Below are positions 1-7,680 of a DNA stretch of 64,000 nt, in pieces. Source of the stretch: Latilactobacillus fuchuensis DSM 14340 = JCM 11249 (GTDB lineage Bacteria > Bacillota > Bacilli > Lactobacillales > Lactobacillaceae); NCBI RefSeq assembly GCF_000615805.1, contig NZ_BAMJ01000003.1, positions 25,000 through 88,999 of the forward strand, in the 5' to 3' direction. Every line of letters starts with the position of its first letter. Position 1 is the first letter of the stretch. The notes below the pieces were generated by a model that was given only the letters and a program-made list of their open reading frames with translations, did no database searches and was not told the DNA's origin. A program made the position numbers and the translations under genes.

Positions 1-245
1 CGCGCTTGACGGCTGAAAATACCCGTTTATTTAACAAGGTTGAAGAATTAAACAAACAGTTGAATGCTTCTGATAGTGTTAAAGAAAATGCACCACAACA
101 AACATCAGCAGCGACGAACTATGATATTTTGAAGCGTCTTTCTAATTTGGAACGCCACGTTTTTGGTGCTAAATTAAGTGATCAAAATCCGGCAGGTCAA
201 ACGAGAGTTCAAAATCATTCTCAATTTAATGATACAAATATGTAA
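1..245 (+). CDS. gpsB: Cell-division regulator GpsB, C-terminal part (cut by window edge)
   Basis: The reading frame enters from the left edge, so only about 80 C-terminal residues are visible. They begin with a coiled-coil stretch (AENTRLFNKVEEL), then a Gln/Ala-rich linker, then a short conserved tail with the motif ILKRLSNLERHVFG. This is the usual layout of GpsB, the small DivIVA-domain protein that links cell division and peptidoglycan synthesis at the septum; the N-terminal membrane-binding domain lies outside the window. The neighbouring RNase P RNA gene downstream fits the gpsB-rnpB order common in Lactobacillales. The identification rests on the tail motif, the coiled coil and this synteny. 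Confidence 0.8.
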   Translation, partial: RLTAENTRLFNKVEELNKQLNASDSVKENAPQQTSAATNYDILKRLSNLERHVFGAKLSDQNPAGQTRVQNHSQFNDTNM

Positions 246-259
246 TAGTGTGGTATAAT
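231..259 (+). promoter_or_regulatory. Promoter of rnpB
   Basis: A perfect -10 box TATAAT at 254-259 is preceded by TG at 251-252 (extended -10). A weak -35 (GATACA, 231-236) lies 17 bp upstream. It overlaps the end of gpsB, so rnpB has its own start a few bases after 265. Confidence 0.7.
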
Positions 260-278
260 AGTTTACATTGATTAAACA

Positions 279-654
279 TTGTAAATCTTGAGTAATCGCG
301 GTCTACATCAGTAGGCTGAGGAAGGTCCATGCCCGCACAGGCTGAGATGCTTGTAGTGTTCGTGCCTGGCCCAATAAGCCAGGGTACCTTAATTGGTAAC
401 GGCGGAAAACGCGCTAAAACTTCGGTCATGCGTTAATATCCTTAAATAGTGCCACAGTGACGGAGCGGTTGGGGAAACCCAAACGATGGAACGAGGTAAA
501 CCCCGCGAGCGAGTAACCCAAACTTTGGTAGGGGCGTCTCATTTATGGAAATGAACTAAAAATGAGAGTTCGTAAGAACAGATAGATGATTACTGAAGGA
601 ACTTTCTTCCTGGGAAAGTTCTGGAACAAAACATGGCCTATAGAGGTTTACAAT
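279..654 (+). ncRNA. rnpB: RNase P RNA, Bacillus (B) type
   Basis: This is the catalytic RNA of RNase P, which matures the 5' ends of tRNAs. The conserved core is visible: GTAATCGCGG followed by GAGGAAGGTCCATGCCCGCAC near 292-338, and near the 3' end ACAGATAGATGATTACTGAA followed by GAACAAAACATGGCCTATAG. The terminal helix P1 can be closed by pairing bases around 279-287 with 645-654 (GGTTTACAAT), which sets the approximate ends. The sequence lacks an open reading frame and sits between its own promoter and a strong terminator. The exact 5' and 3' ends are estimates. Confidence 0.93.
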
Positions 655-660
655 CAGGTG

Positions 661-689
661 GCTTGGGCTTTTGCCCAAGCTCTTTTTAT
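661..689 (+). terminator. Rho-independent terminator of rnpB
   Basis: An 8-bp stem GCTTGGGC / GCCCAAGC with a TTTT loop is followed by TCTTTTTATTT. Confidence 0.92.
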
Positions 690-723
690 TTAAAAAATAT
701 TTTCCTAAGGGGATCTTTAAAAA

Positions 724-1866
724 ATGACTTACCAACTATATGCAACGATGGCAAGTGGTATTGAATCAATCACGGCAAAAGAATTACAAGATTTAGGTTA
801 TGAAACACGTTCTGATAATGGTCGGGTTTATTTCGAAGGTGATTTAACCGATATCGCCCGGACCAATCTTTGGTTACGGAGTGCTGATCGGATTAAGATT
901 GCAATTGGTCAATTCGAAGCGAAAACTTTTGATCAATTATTTGAACAAGTTAAGGCGTTACCTTGGGATGACTTTTTGCCATTAGATGCCGCTTTTCCAG
1001 TTGCTGGTCGGTCAGTCCGGTCAACACTTCACAGTGAACCAGACGTTCAAGCCATCACGAAGAAGGCGATCGTTGATAAGTTAAGTAGTGTTTATCATCG
1101 GCGGACACGTTTAGCTGAAACCGGCTCAACTTATCCGTTAGAAGTCAGCATCTTAAAAGATTTCGTGACGATCAGTTTAGATACGACTGGGGCTAGTTTG
1201 TTTAAACGGGGTTACCGTCTTGAAAAAGGGGAAGCGCCTTTAAAAGAAAACTTTGCGGCGTCATTAATTCTCCTATCACGCTGGCACAACGACATGCCAT
1301 TCGTCGATCCAACAACTGGTTCAGGCACGATTGCGATTGAAGCGGCCTTAATGGGCCATAACATTGCACCTGGTATGCAACGCCAATTTGCTTTTGAAGA
1401 ATTTGATTGGTTAAAACCAGAAATTCTAGCAAACGTTAAAGAAGAAGCGCAATCGCTCGTTAAGATGGATGAACCCTTAGAAATCTTCGGTTATGATATT
1501 GATCAAAATATGATTGATATTGCCCGTTTAAATGCCCAAAAAGCTGGGGTACTCCATCAGGTTGAATTTAAACAATTAGCCGTTAAAGATTTTAAAACTG
1601 ATTTAACCAATGGTGTTTTAATTGCGAATCCACCTTACGGTAAACGGATGAGTGATCAAGAACAAGCGCGGGCATTATACAAAGAAATGGGTGACACTTA
1701 CCGTTCAATGAAGACTTGGAGTAAATACATTTTAACGAGTGATTTACAGTTCCAAGAATCTTACGGACAACGGGCCACTAAGCGTCGGAAACTCTATAAT
1801 GGTCGGATTCAAACCGATTTATTCCAATACTGGGGTCGTCCAGTTTGGCCACGTGCTGAAAAATAA
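724..1866 (+). CDS. rlmL: THUMP-domain 23S rRNA (guanine-N2) methyltransferase, RlmL/YpsC type
   Basis: The 380-residue protein has an N-terminal THUMP RNA-binding domain (about residues 1-160) and a C-terminal Rossmann-fold methyltransferase domain. Visible motifs are DPTTGSGTIAIEAA (SAM binding, about 196-209), an acidic loop at FGYDID, and the amino-methylase motif NPPYGKRM (about 304-311). The family makes m2G in 23S rRNA using S-adenosylmethionine. The length matches single-domain Firmicute homologues, which lack the RlmK half found in E. coli RlmL. It lies directly downstream of rnpB, a common Lactobacillales order, and is followed by its own terminator. Exact target base is inferred from the family. 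Confidence 0.9.
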   Translation: MTYQLYATMASGIESITAKELQDLGYETRSDNGRVYFEGDLTDIARTNLWLRSADRIKIAIGQFEAKTFDQLFEQVKALPWDDFLPLDAAFPVAGRSVRSTLHSEPDVQAITKKAIVDKLSSVYHRRTRLAETGSTYPLEVSILKDFVTISLDTTGASLFKRGYRLEKGEAPLKENFAASLILLSRWHNDMPFVDPTTGSGTIAIEAALMGHNIAPGMQRQFAFEEFDWLKPEILANVKEEAQSLVKMDEPLEIFGYDIDQNMIDIARLNAQKAGVLHQVEFKQLAVKDFKTDLTNGVLIANPPYGKRMSDQEQARALYKEMGDTYRSMKTWSKYILTSDLQFQESYGQRATKRRKLYNGRIQTDLFQYWGRPVWPRAEK

Positions 1867-1880
1867 TAAATAAAATTATA

Positions 1881-1916
1881 AAGTATTCCGTTAAATTTAG
1901 GCGGAATGCTTTTTTA
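1881..1916 (+). terminator. Rho-independent terminator after rlmL
   Basis: Imperfect stem AAGTATTCCG / CGGAATGCTT around an A/T-rich loop, followed by seven T residues. Confidence 0.8.
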
Positions 1917-1972
1917 TTTGGCGTCAATCCATTATACTTAAGACTACTTCAATACAAGGTGAGGAATTTATC

Positions 1973-2926
1973 GTGACCAATATATTAGCAGCGGAAAATA
2001 TTCCCGAAACAGCACGCATTGAATTAGCGCAACAGGGCTTAACGATTATCAATCGCGCGGATGTATCGCAAGCGCAATTGGCGGAAATTGACATTATGTT
2101 TGGCTGGAATAAGGTGATTGGCCCCCAAATTTTGGCAATCCCTAATCATCGGTTGAAATGGATTCAAACCGCGACTTCTGGCATTGACTATTTGCCATTG
2201 CAAACATTGATTGACCAGAACATTTTAGTGACGAATGCGCGGGGCATGCACGCCGTACCGATTGCCCAGACCGTCATGAGTTATTTATTGTATTTTACAC
2301 GCGGCATTTATCAAAGTTTAAATGCGCAGCGCCAACGTGTTTGGGATCATCATCCAATCGGGCAAAGTACCATGACGCTTGAAGGTCGCACGATTTTAAT
2401 TTTTGGGACTGGTCAAATTGGTGAAAAAGTCGCTCAATATGCGCAAACGATGGGGCTTAAAACCATCGGCGTTAATCGGAATGGCGAACCCATTAATCAT
2501 TTCGAACAAATCGTGACGACTGAAACGGTTGATCAAGTTTTAGAACAGGCCGATTTTATTGTCAACGGCATGCCACTCACGTCTGAAACGACCGATTATT
2601 TTAACGCTGATTTCTTTGCGAAAGTAGCGGCGGGGACTTATTTCTTTAACGTCGGTCGGGGAAAATCGGTCAACGAGGCCGCATTAATGGCCGCTTTGAA
2701 TGCCGGTCAGTTGGCCGGTGCAGCGATTGATGTTGCCCAAAATGAACCGTTAGTGGCCGATTCACCCCTCTGGTCAACACCTAATTTAGTGATTACACCG
2801 CATATTTCTGGTTATATTCCAGATTTACACGAGCGGGTGTACACTGTCTTTGCCCGTAACTTGCCCACTTTTTTAGCGGATGGCCACCTAACTTACAATA
2901 CGGTTAGTTTGACTGAAGGCTACTAA
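1973..2926 (+). CDS. D-isomer-specific 2-hydroxyacid dehydrogenase (NAD-dependent)
   Basis: The 317-residue protein starts at GTG, eight bases after a GAGG ribosome site. It has the bipartite fold of the family: a substrate-binding half interrupted by the NAD-binding half with the dinucleotide motif GTGQIGE (about residues 146-152). The family catalytic residues can be seen: Arg in FNVGRGK, Glu in AQNEPL and His in ITPHISGY. Such enzymes reduce 2-ketoacids to D-2-hydroxyacids. The substrate cannot be told from sequence; it is not an obvious D-lactate or phosphoglycerate dehydrogenase, and it stands alone between two terminators with no metabolic neighbours. Confidence 0.85.
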   Translation: MTNILAAENIPETARIELAQQGLTIINRADVSQAQLAEIDIMFGWNKVIGPQILAIPNHRLKWIQTATSGIDYLPLQTLIDQNILVTNARGMHAVPIAQTVMSYLLYFTRGIYQSLNAQRQRVWDHHPIGQSTMTLEGRTILIFGTGQIGEKVAQYAQTMGLKTIGVNRNGEPINHFEQIVTTETVDQVLEQADFIVNGMPLTSETTDYFNADFFAKVAAGTYFFNVGRGKSVNEAALMAALNAGQLAGAAIDVAQNEPLVADSPLWSTPNLVITPHISGYIPDLHERVYTVFARNLPTFLADGHLTYNTVSLTEGY

Positions 2927-2940
2927 TTTACTGTTTTAAA

Positions 2941-2980
2941 GCACACACCATTTCGAAATATTCGAAGTAGTGTGTTTTTT
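2941..2980 (+). terminator. Rho-independent terminator
   Basis: GCACACACC / (A)GTGTGT arms around a TTTCGAAATATTCGAA-rich loop, followed by seven T residues. Confidence 0.75.
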
Positions 2981-2991
2981 TGATTGCATGG

Positions 2992-3039
2992 TTGACTTTT
3001 GAAACTTTGCTGTTATAGTTAGTTACATAACCAACTAAC
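2992..3039 (+). promoter_or_regulatory. Promoter and candidate operator of the GntR-ABC operon
   Basis: -35 TTGACT (2992-2997) and -10 TATAGT (3014-3019) are 16 bp apart, with TG at 3011-3012 making an extended -10. A 22-bp palindrome, GTTAGTT at 3018-3024 and AACTAAC at 3033-3039, starts inside the -10 and covers the expected transcription start. YtrA-type GntR regulators usually repress their own operon from such a site, so autorepression is a reasonable inference. Confidence 0.7.
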
Positions 3040-3066
3040 CGAATAACGCAAACAGGAGGTGTTAGC

Positions 3067-3438
3067 GTGTTATTTGAATTTAATAACGACGAACCACTCT
3101 ATCGTCAAATTGCGAACCAGATTGAAGAGGGCATCTTTACCGGTATTTTCCCACCGGATAGCCAAGTGCCATCGACGACCGAATTATCGCGGCAATTCAA
3201 TTTAAACCCGGCGACCGTGTTGAAAGGCATGAATCAATTGGTGACGGCTGGCCTGATTGAAAAGAAAAGAGGACTCGGGATGTTTGTGACTGAAACAGCA
3301 CCAGCACAAATTACAGAAAAAAGACAAGCGGCGTTTTATCAACAACACGTCCAAGATTTAGTCAAAGAGGCCAAACAACTGAACTTAACGAAAACGGCGC
3401 TACTGGCCTTAATAGAAAGAGGGTATGATCATGAATGA
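3067..3438 (+). CDS. GntR-family transcriptional regulator, YtrA subfamily
   Basis: The 123-residue protein starts at GTG after the ribosome site AGGAGG at 3055-3060. Residues 1-75 form the GntR winged helix-turn-helix, including YRQIANQIEEGIFTG, the recognition helix around NLNPATVLKGMNQL, and a wing ending in KKRGLGMFV. The C-terminal part is only about 45 residues of helix, too short for a FadR or HutC ligand domain, which is typical of the YtrA subfamily. These regulators sit at the head of ABC transporter operons and respond to cell-envelope stress or antibiotics in relatives. The next gene overlaps its end, so the two are translated together. Confidence 0.88.
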   Translation: MLFEFNNDEPLYRQIANQIEEGIFTGIFPPDSQVPSTTELSRQFNLNPATVLKGMNQLVTAGLIEKKRGLGMFVTETAPAQITEKRQAAFYQQHVQDLVKEAKQLNLTKTALLALIERGYDHE

Positions 3439-4303
3439 GCTAAAATTAACGCAAATTACGAAACAATTTGGCCACCAAGTTATTTTGGATGACATTAATC
3501 TAACGTTTAAACCAAATACGATTTATGGTTTATTAGGCCGTAACGGGGTCGGTAAAAGTACCTTATTGAACATTATCACCAATCGGATTTTTGCCAGTAG
3601 CGGGACGATTAGTTGGCAAGATCAAGCACTAACTGGCCGCGATCATCCGGTTCAAGCGTTCTATTTGATGTCAGAAACCAACTTGTTCTCTAAAGAAGAA
3701 CGGCTCAATAAAATTATTAAAAATACCGCTTTGTTACAGGGCCAGTTTGACGAAACTTTATCAGCGGAAATGATGACGGCTTTTGGCTTGAATCCAAAGA
3801 AGAAGTTAAGTCAATTATCTACCGGTTATCGAACGATTTTTAAAGCGATGCTCGCCTTGTGCGTCCCAGCCGAAGTTGTCTTTTTGGATGAACCGATTCT
3901 GGGGTTAGATGCGAATCATCGCGAAATGTTGTACCAATTCATTTTGAAGGCGTATGAGGAACGACCACGGACGATTGTCTTAGCGACCCACTTAATCGAA
4001 GAGATTGCTAATTTAATCGAACACGTCGTGATTTTGAATGAAACCCAAGTCATTATTGATGAACCTTTGGAGACGGTGCTAGCGAAGAGTTATCGGATTA
4101 GTGGCCCAGAGGAAGTCGTTCAAGCGTATTGTCAGGAATTGAATCAACTGGCAACGGAACAGTTGGGAACGTTGTATATCGCTTATATTTACGATCAATT
4201 ACCAACTGAACGTGAAATTCCAGACCGCTTAACAATCGAACACGTTGATTTACAACAAACCTTTATTAAATTAACTAACGAACGGGGGAATCGTGATGTT
4301 TAA
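3431..4303 (+). CDS. ABC transporter ATP-binding protein (YtrB-like)
   Basis: A 290-residue nucleotide-binding protein. Walker A is GRNGVGKST (residues 36-44) and Walker B is VVFLDEPIL, followed by a switch histidine in VLATHL. The ABC signature reads LSTGYRT instead of LSGGQ, a deviation seen in YtrB/EcsA-like ATPases. A further upstream ATG (3425) is in frame, but the AGAAAGAGGG ribosome site ends at 3423 and gives sensible spacing only to the ATG at 3431. It overlaps the end of the gntR gene and is overlapped by the permease gene, so it is the motor of that transporter. The exported substrate is unknown. Confidence 0.88.
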   Translation: MNELKLTQITKQFGHQVILDDINLTFKPNTIYGLLGRNGVGKSTLLNIITNRIFASSGTISWQDQALTGRDHPVQAFYLMSETNLFSKEERLNKIIKNTALLQGQFDETLSAEMMTAFGLNPKKKLSQLSTGYRTIFKAMLALCVPAEVVFLDEPILGLDANHREMLYQFILKAYEERPRTIVLATHLIEEIANLIEHVVILNETQVIIDEPLETVLAKSYRISGPEEVVQAYCQELNQLATEQLGTLYIAYIYDQLPTEREIPDRLTIEHVDLQQTFIKLTNERGNRDV

Positions 4304-5075
4304 AGCCATGTTACGTTACAGATTAACAGAATTATGGAGCACCGTGCTTAAAACGCTACTCGGCGTATTCATGACAGTGGTTGTGGCAGCGATTATTGCC
4401 GTGGGTGTCAGCCTGTATCAACACGTCGATTTTAGTTGGATAGAGTACGTGAAATTTATTGCTTACGCCATGGTTTTTGGCGGGCTAATTGCCAGTCAAA
4501 TTGTGATTATGATTGCCGCATTCACATCTGTTAGACCCTTTTTTGAATTTGGGATTCAAAATGGCATCTCCCGACAAACGAGTTACGCCACACAATTGGT
4601 TACTTTGTTTAGCACACAAACCATTACCTTCTTAATCGGTTACTTATTAGCCGTCTGGATGAATTATAATGCCTCATTAGCTTTTCTATTAGCGCCACGA
4701 GTTGTTATCATGGTAATCCTAGTTGGCTGGTTACTTTTAGCCAGCGCCCTTCAAATCAGTAGCTTCATGACGTTATTTGAAAAGAAAATGTGGTGGGTCA
4801 TCTTCGTCATCTACATTGTTTGGTCCGTCGTCTATAATCAATATCTTGCCCCCATTCTGACGAGCATTTTACCAGCGTGGGCCAAAGCATTATCATTTGA
4901 CGTTGTTGTCATCTTTGGTGATACACAGTCGGCCGATAGTATGCTTCACGTCAGTCAACAACCTATGGCTTGGATCAGTTTACTGATTAGTATCCTAGTG
5001 CCACTCATTATCGCTGGTGTGTGCCAACATTTCATGCAAACTCGGCGGTTAGCGTTTACGTTAAGAAAAGATTAA
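4296..5075 (+). CDS. ABC transporter permease of the GntR-linked system
   Basis: A hydrophobic protein of 259 residues with about six predicted membrane segments (for example LLGVFMTVVVAAIIAVGVSL, AYAMVFGGLIASQIVIMIA and WISLLISILVPLIIAGV). It has no ATPase or substrate-binding motifs. The ATG at 4296 is preferred over an in-frame GTG at 4293 because GGGGGAA ends at 4290. The start overlaps the ATPase gene by 8 bp, so the two products very likely form one half-size exporter. No close functional family is recognisable; the arrangement regulator-ATPase-permease resembles ytrAB-type operons. Confidence 0.75.
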   Translation: MFKAMLRYRLTELWSTVLKTLLGVFMTVVVAAIIAVGVSLYQHVDFSWIEYVKFIAYAMVFGGLIASQIVIMIAAFTSVRPFFEFGIQNGISRQTSYATQLVTLFSTQTITFLIGYLLAVWMNYNASLAFLLAPRVVIMVILVGWLLLASALQISSFMTLFEKKMWWVIFVIYIVWSVVYNQYLAPILTSILPAWAKALSFDVVVIFGDTQSADSMLHVSQQPMAWISLLISILVPLIIAGVCQHFMQTRRLAFTLRKD

Positions 5076-5091
5076 ACTTAAAATTGCATGA

Positions 5092-5117
5092 CATTAGTGA
5101 TTTCAATATCACTAATG
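5092..5117. repeat. 10-bp perfect inverted repeat
   Basis: CATTAGTGAT (5092-5101) and ATCACTAATG (5108-5117) flank TTCAAT. There is no T-run after it, so it is not a terminator by itself. It lies between the permease stop codon and the true terminator and may be an mRNA-stabilising hairpin or an operator for the following operon. Confidence 0.6.
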
Positions 5118-5125
5118 ATTGAAAT

Positions 5126-5163
5126 GAACCCCATAGCTTAATTGTCTGTAGGGTTCTTTTTTT
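5126..5163 (+). terminator. Rho-independent terminator of the GntR-ABC operon
   Basis: GAACCC(C)ATAG and CTGTAGGGTTC arms are followed by eight T residues. Confidence 0.85.
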
Positions 5164-5185
5164 ATCCAGAATAGGGGGGTGCGGT

Positions 5186-6067
5186 ATGATAACCGTTAAA
5201 AATATAGTTGTTTCTTTTTCGAAAAGACAGGTGATTAAAAAGGTTTCTTTTCAGGTCAAAGAGGGGGCCGTTGTTGGTTTGATTGGCCCAAATGGCGCTG
5301 GTAAAACCACCATTATGAAAACGATTTTGGGCTTATTGAAGTTTGAAGGGGCGATCCAAATTAACGGGAGCGCGGTAACGGTCAATAACCATCAGGCTTT
5401 AACCAAGGTGGGCGCCTTGATTGAGCGCCCCGCAATTTATCCCTTTTTAACTGGTCGCCAAAACCTGACGCTTTATTGTAAAAATCAACAGGACGTGCTG
5501 GACCTCGTCACTTCGTTGGAAATGACGGCCTATGTTGATGATAAATCTAAGCAATATTCATTAGGGATGAAGCAAAAATTGGGGATTGCGATTGCGTTAC
5601 TAAATCAACCTGAGTTTGTGATTCTGGATGAACCGATGAATGGCTTAGATATTGAAGCAACGATTCTAGTGCGTCAGATTATTAAAAAATATGCGGATGG
5701 GGGAACCTCATTCTTAATTTCAAGTCATATCTTAAGTGAACTCGAAAAAGTGATAACGGATGTTGTTTTAATTAATAATGGTGAAATATTAGTTGAAAAA
5801 CCCATTACCGAACTCATTCAAAATGAGCATCATCAATATAAACTGGTGACTAATAATCTAGCTAAGACGGTTGCACTATTGGACGCTAACGGTATTAAAA
5901 GTGAGAACAACGAAACCTATTTAACGATCGACGCGAGTCGTATTTTAGAAATACAACCGATCATTTATGCACATGGCATTCAGTTACTGGAATTGTCGCC
6001 TATTACAATTGACTTTGAAGAAGTGGTTGTTAACGTCTTGAAAGAGCGGGAGGTCAACCCGAAATGA
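5186..6067 (+). CDS. ABC transporter ATP-binding protein, BcrA/LanF-like
   Basis: A 293-residue ATPase with Walker A GPNGAGKT (34-41), signature YSLGMKQKLGIA, Walker B FVILDEPMNGLD and switch histidine in LISSHILSELE. The SLGMKQ signature is characteristic of the BcrA/NisF/CcmA branch that exports peptides such as bacitracin or lantibiotics from the membrane. The C-terminal 80 residues are an accessory domain. It starts at ATG 5186 behind a GGGGGGTG ribosome site and its stop overlaps the start of the next permease gene (ATGA). A role in self-protection against antimicrobial peptides is an inference from family only; no bacteriocin gene is nearby. Confidence 0.88.
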   Translation: MITVKNIVVSFSKRQVIKKVSFQVKEGAVVGLIGPNGAGKTTIMKTILGLLKFEGAIQINGSAVTVNNHQALTKVGALIERPAIYPFLTGRQNLTLYCKNQQDVLDLVTSLEMTAYVDDKSKQYSLGMKQKLGIAIALLNQPEFVILDEPMNGLDIEATILVRQIIKKYADGGTSFLISSHILSELEKVITDVVLINNGEILVEKPITELIQNEHHQYKLVTNNLAKTVALLDANGIKSENNETYLTIDASRILEIQPIIYAHGIQLLELSPITIDFEEVVVNVLKEREVNPK

Positions 6068-6828
6068 TGCGAAATTTGGCGCAGGAATGGTTTAAGGTCA
6101 AACATCAAAAAAGTTTTTACTATGGTATTTTGATGCTGTTTGGCCTGATGCTTTTTACGGTATTGATGGATAGTGACGATCAAGTGTCGTTTCTAATTGT
6201 TCAAGGTTTTGGTGCTAGTCAATGGATTGCTTTGATTCTAGTCGTGTTTAGTGCAAACTTATTTGCAATGGAATATCAGAATAACACGCTACTGACTTTG
6301 TTTTATAAAAGTCCGACGAAAAGGGCCATTTATTGGGCAAAATTGATGATTATTTTAGGCTATAGTGGCATTTTACATGTTTCATCAATTAGCTTTACGA
6401 TTCTGCTTAAGCTGTTTTTCTATCCTAATCAATATCATTGGTTTTCGACAGTGACTGGCAACCAGTCTTTATTGAAAACGTTTTTAAAACTAACAACGAT
6501 CAATTTGATGGCCTCGCTCTTAATGATTTCAATTACTATTTGTCTAATCTGTTTATTTAAAGTGAACGTCGTTGCAATCAGTATCGGCGTGGGAATTGTC
6601 TTCTTAGGTCAAACAATTTCAGGCGGACTCATACAGTCAGCCGGAGATTTAGTGTCGTTACTCAAGTGGAATCCGTTTAATATGTTGAATTTATTAGGGC
6701 AATTGGCTGATCCCAGTTTTAGGGCGATTACGAAATTGAATAATCCTCAAATCATGATTGGGACGGCAGGCTATACGCTACTGTTTCTGGGTTTAGGGTA
6801 TCGACTGTTTAAACGAAGTCACAATTAA
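6064..6828 (+). CDS. ABC transporter permease (LanE/LanG-like), first paralogue
   Basis: 254 residues with about six membrane segments; the N-terminus AQEWFKVKHQKSFYYG followed by a hydrophobic helix is typical of ABC-2 permeases of immunity transporters. It overlaps the ATPase gene by 4 bp. It is clearly paralogous to the next protein: both have an (A/G)xxxFxMExQ segment, TLLTLFYK/TILTLLYK, a WNPxNMLNL motif and the same length. The pair plus the ATPase would form a heteromeric transporter of NisFEG layout. Confidence 0.8.
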   Translation: MMRNLAQEWFKVKHQKSFYYGILMLFGLMLFTVLMDSDDQVSFLIVQGFGASQWIALILVVFSANLFAMEYQNNTLLTLFYKSPTKRAIYWAKLMIILGYSGILHVSSISFTILLKLFFYPNQYHWFSTVTGNQSLLKTFLKLTTINLMASLLMISITICLICLFKVNVVAISIGVGIVFLGQTISGGLIQSAGDLVSLLKWNPFNMLNLLGQLADPSFRAITKLNNPQIMIGTAGYTLLFLGLGYRLFKRSHN

Positions 6829-6871
6829 CTTAATAAAGACCCAATACTAATCGTCAAAAAGGAGCTAGATG

Positions 6872-7639
6872 ATGGCAGATAGTTTATATCAAGAATACTA
6901 CAAATTTTTCCATAAAAAGATGGTCTGGTATGCCCCCATTCTATTAATACCGTTAATGCTTTTAGCATGGCTGTTATTTAAATTTGAATTCAGTCGTTAC
7001 TTAGTGATTAGTTCCTTTCTAGCGGGGCCGTGGATTGAAATGCTGTTAGTAGTCATTGGTGCGGGTATCTTTTCAATGGAGTTTCAAGAGGGCACCATTC
7101 TGACGTTGTTGTATAAAGCGTCAAGTAAACGGGACATTTATTTTTCAAAATTCTTAGTAATTTTTTGCTACGATGTTGTTTTACACGTGATTGCTTTTGG
7201 CTTAACAATTGTCTTATCATTGATTATCTTTCCTGGCCAGGTTGATTGGTTCGCGGTTTATCAGTATCAGCAACCACTGATTGTTAATCTGATATTAACC
7301 CTGTTGGTGGGGCTAGTGGCGTCACTTTTGACAATCGCTTTGCTTTTTTTCTTTTCAAGTCTATCCAAAAACAATTCGTTAGCGGTGGTCATCAGCTTTG
7401 TGTTAATTTTTATGGGCCAGGGTTTGTCGGATAATTTATTAAATAAATACGAGACCTTCGATTTTATCATTAAATGGAATCCGCTAAATATGTTGAACCT
7501 ACAGAATCAATATACGACCTACGTTGTTTACCATGAGTTAACGCAATTAAGTAACCTACAAATTATCGGTGGGGCTTTATGTTATACGTTGATTTTTCTC
7601 GAGTTCGGGTACTTAATCTTTAGCCATCGGAAATTTTAA
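6872..7639 (+). CDS. ABC transporter permease (LanE/LanG-like), second paralogue
   Basis: 255 residues, six predicted membrane helices, and shared motifs with the preceding permease (FSMEFQEGTILTLLYKASSK, KWNPLNMLNL). The ATG at 6872 is chosen over the adjacent ATG at 6869 because GGAG at 6861-6864 gives 7-base spacing to it. It lies 40 bp after the first paralogue without an intervening terminator, so the three genes from 5186 are probably one transcript. The duplication with divergence suggests a heterodimeric membrane channel. Confidence 0.8.
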   Translation: MADSLYQEYYKFFHKKMVWYAPILLIPLMLLAWLLFKFEFSRYLVISSFLAGPWIEMLLVVIGAGIFSMEFQEGTILTLLYKASSKRDIYFSKFLVIFCYDVVLHVIAFGLTIVLSLIIFPGQVDWFAVYQYQQPLIVNLILTLLVGLVASLLTIALLFFFSSLSKNNSLAVVISFVLIFMGQGLSDNLLNKYETFDFIIKWNPLNMLNLQNQYTTYVVYHELTQLSNLQIIGGALCYTLIFLEFGYLIFSHRKF

Positions 7640-7680
7640 ATAACGTTAAGTCATCAATGAAAATAGGTCAGGAGGGCATC

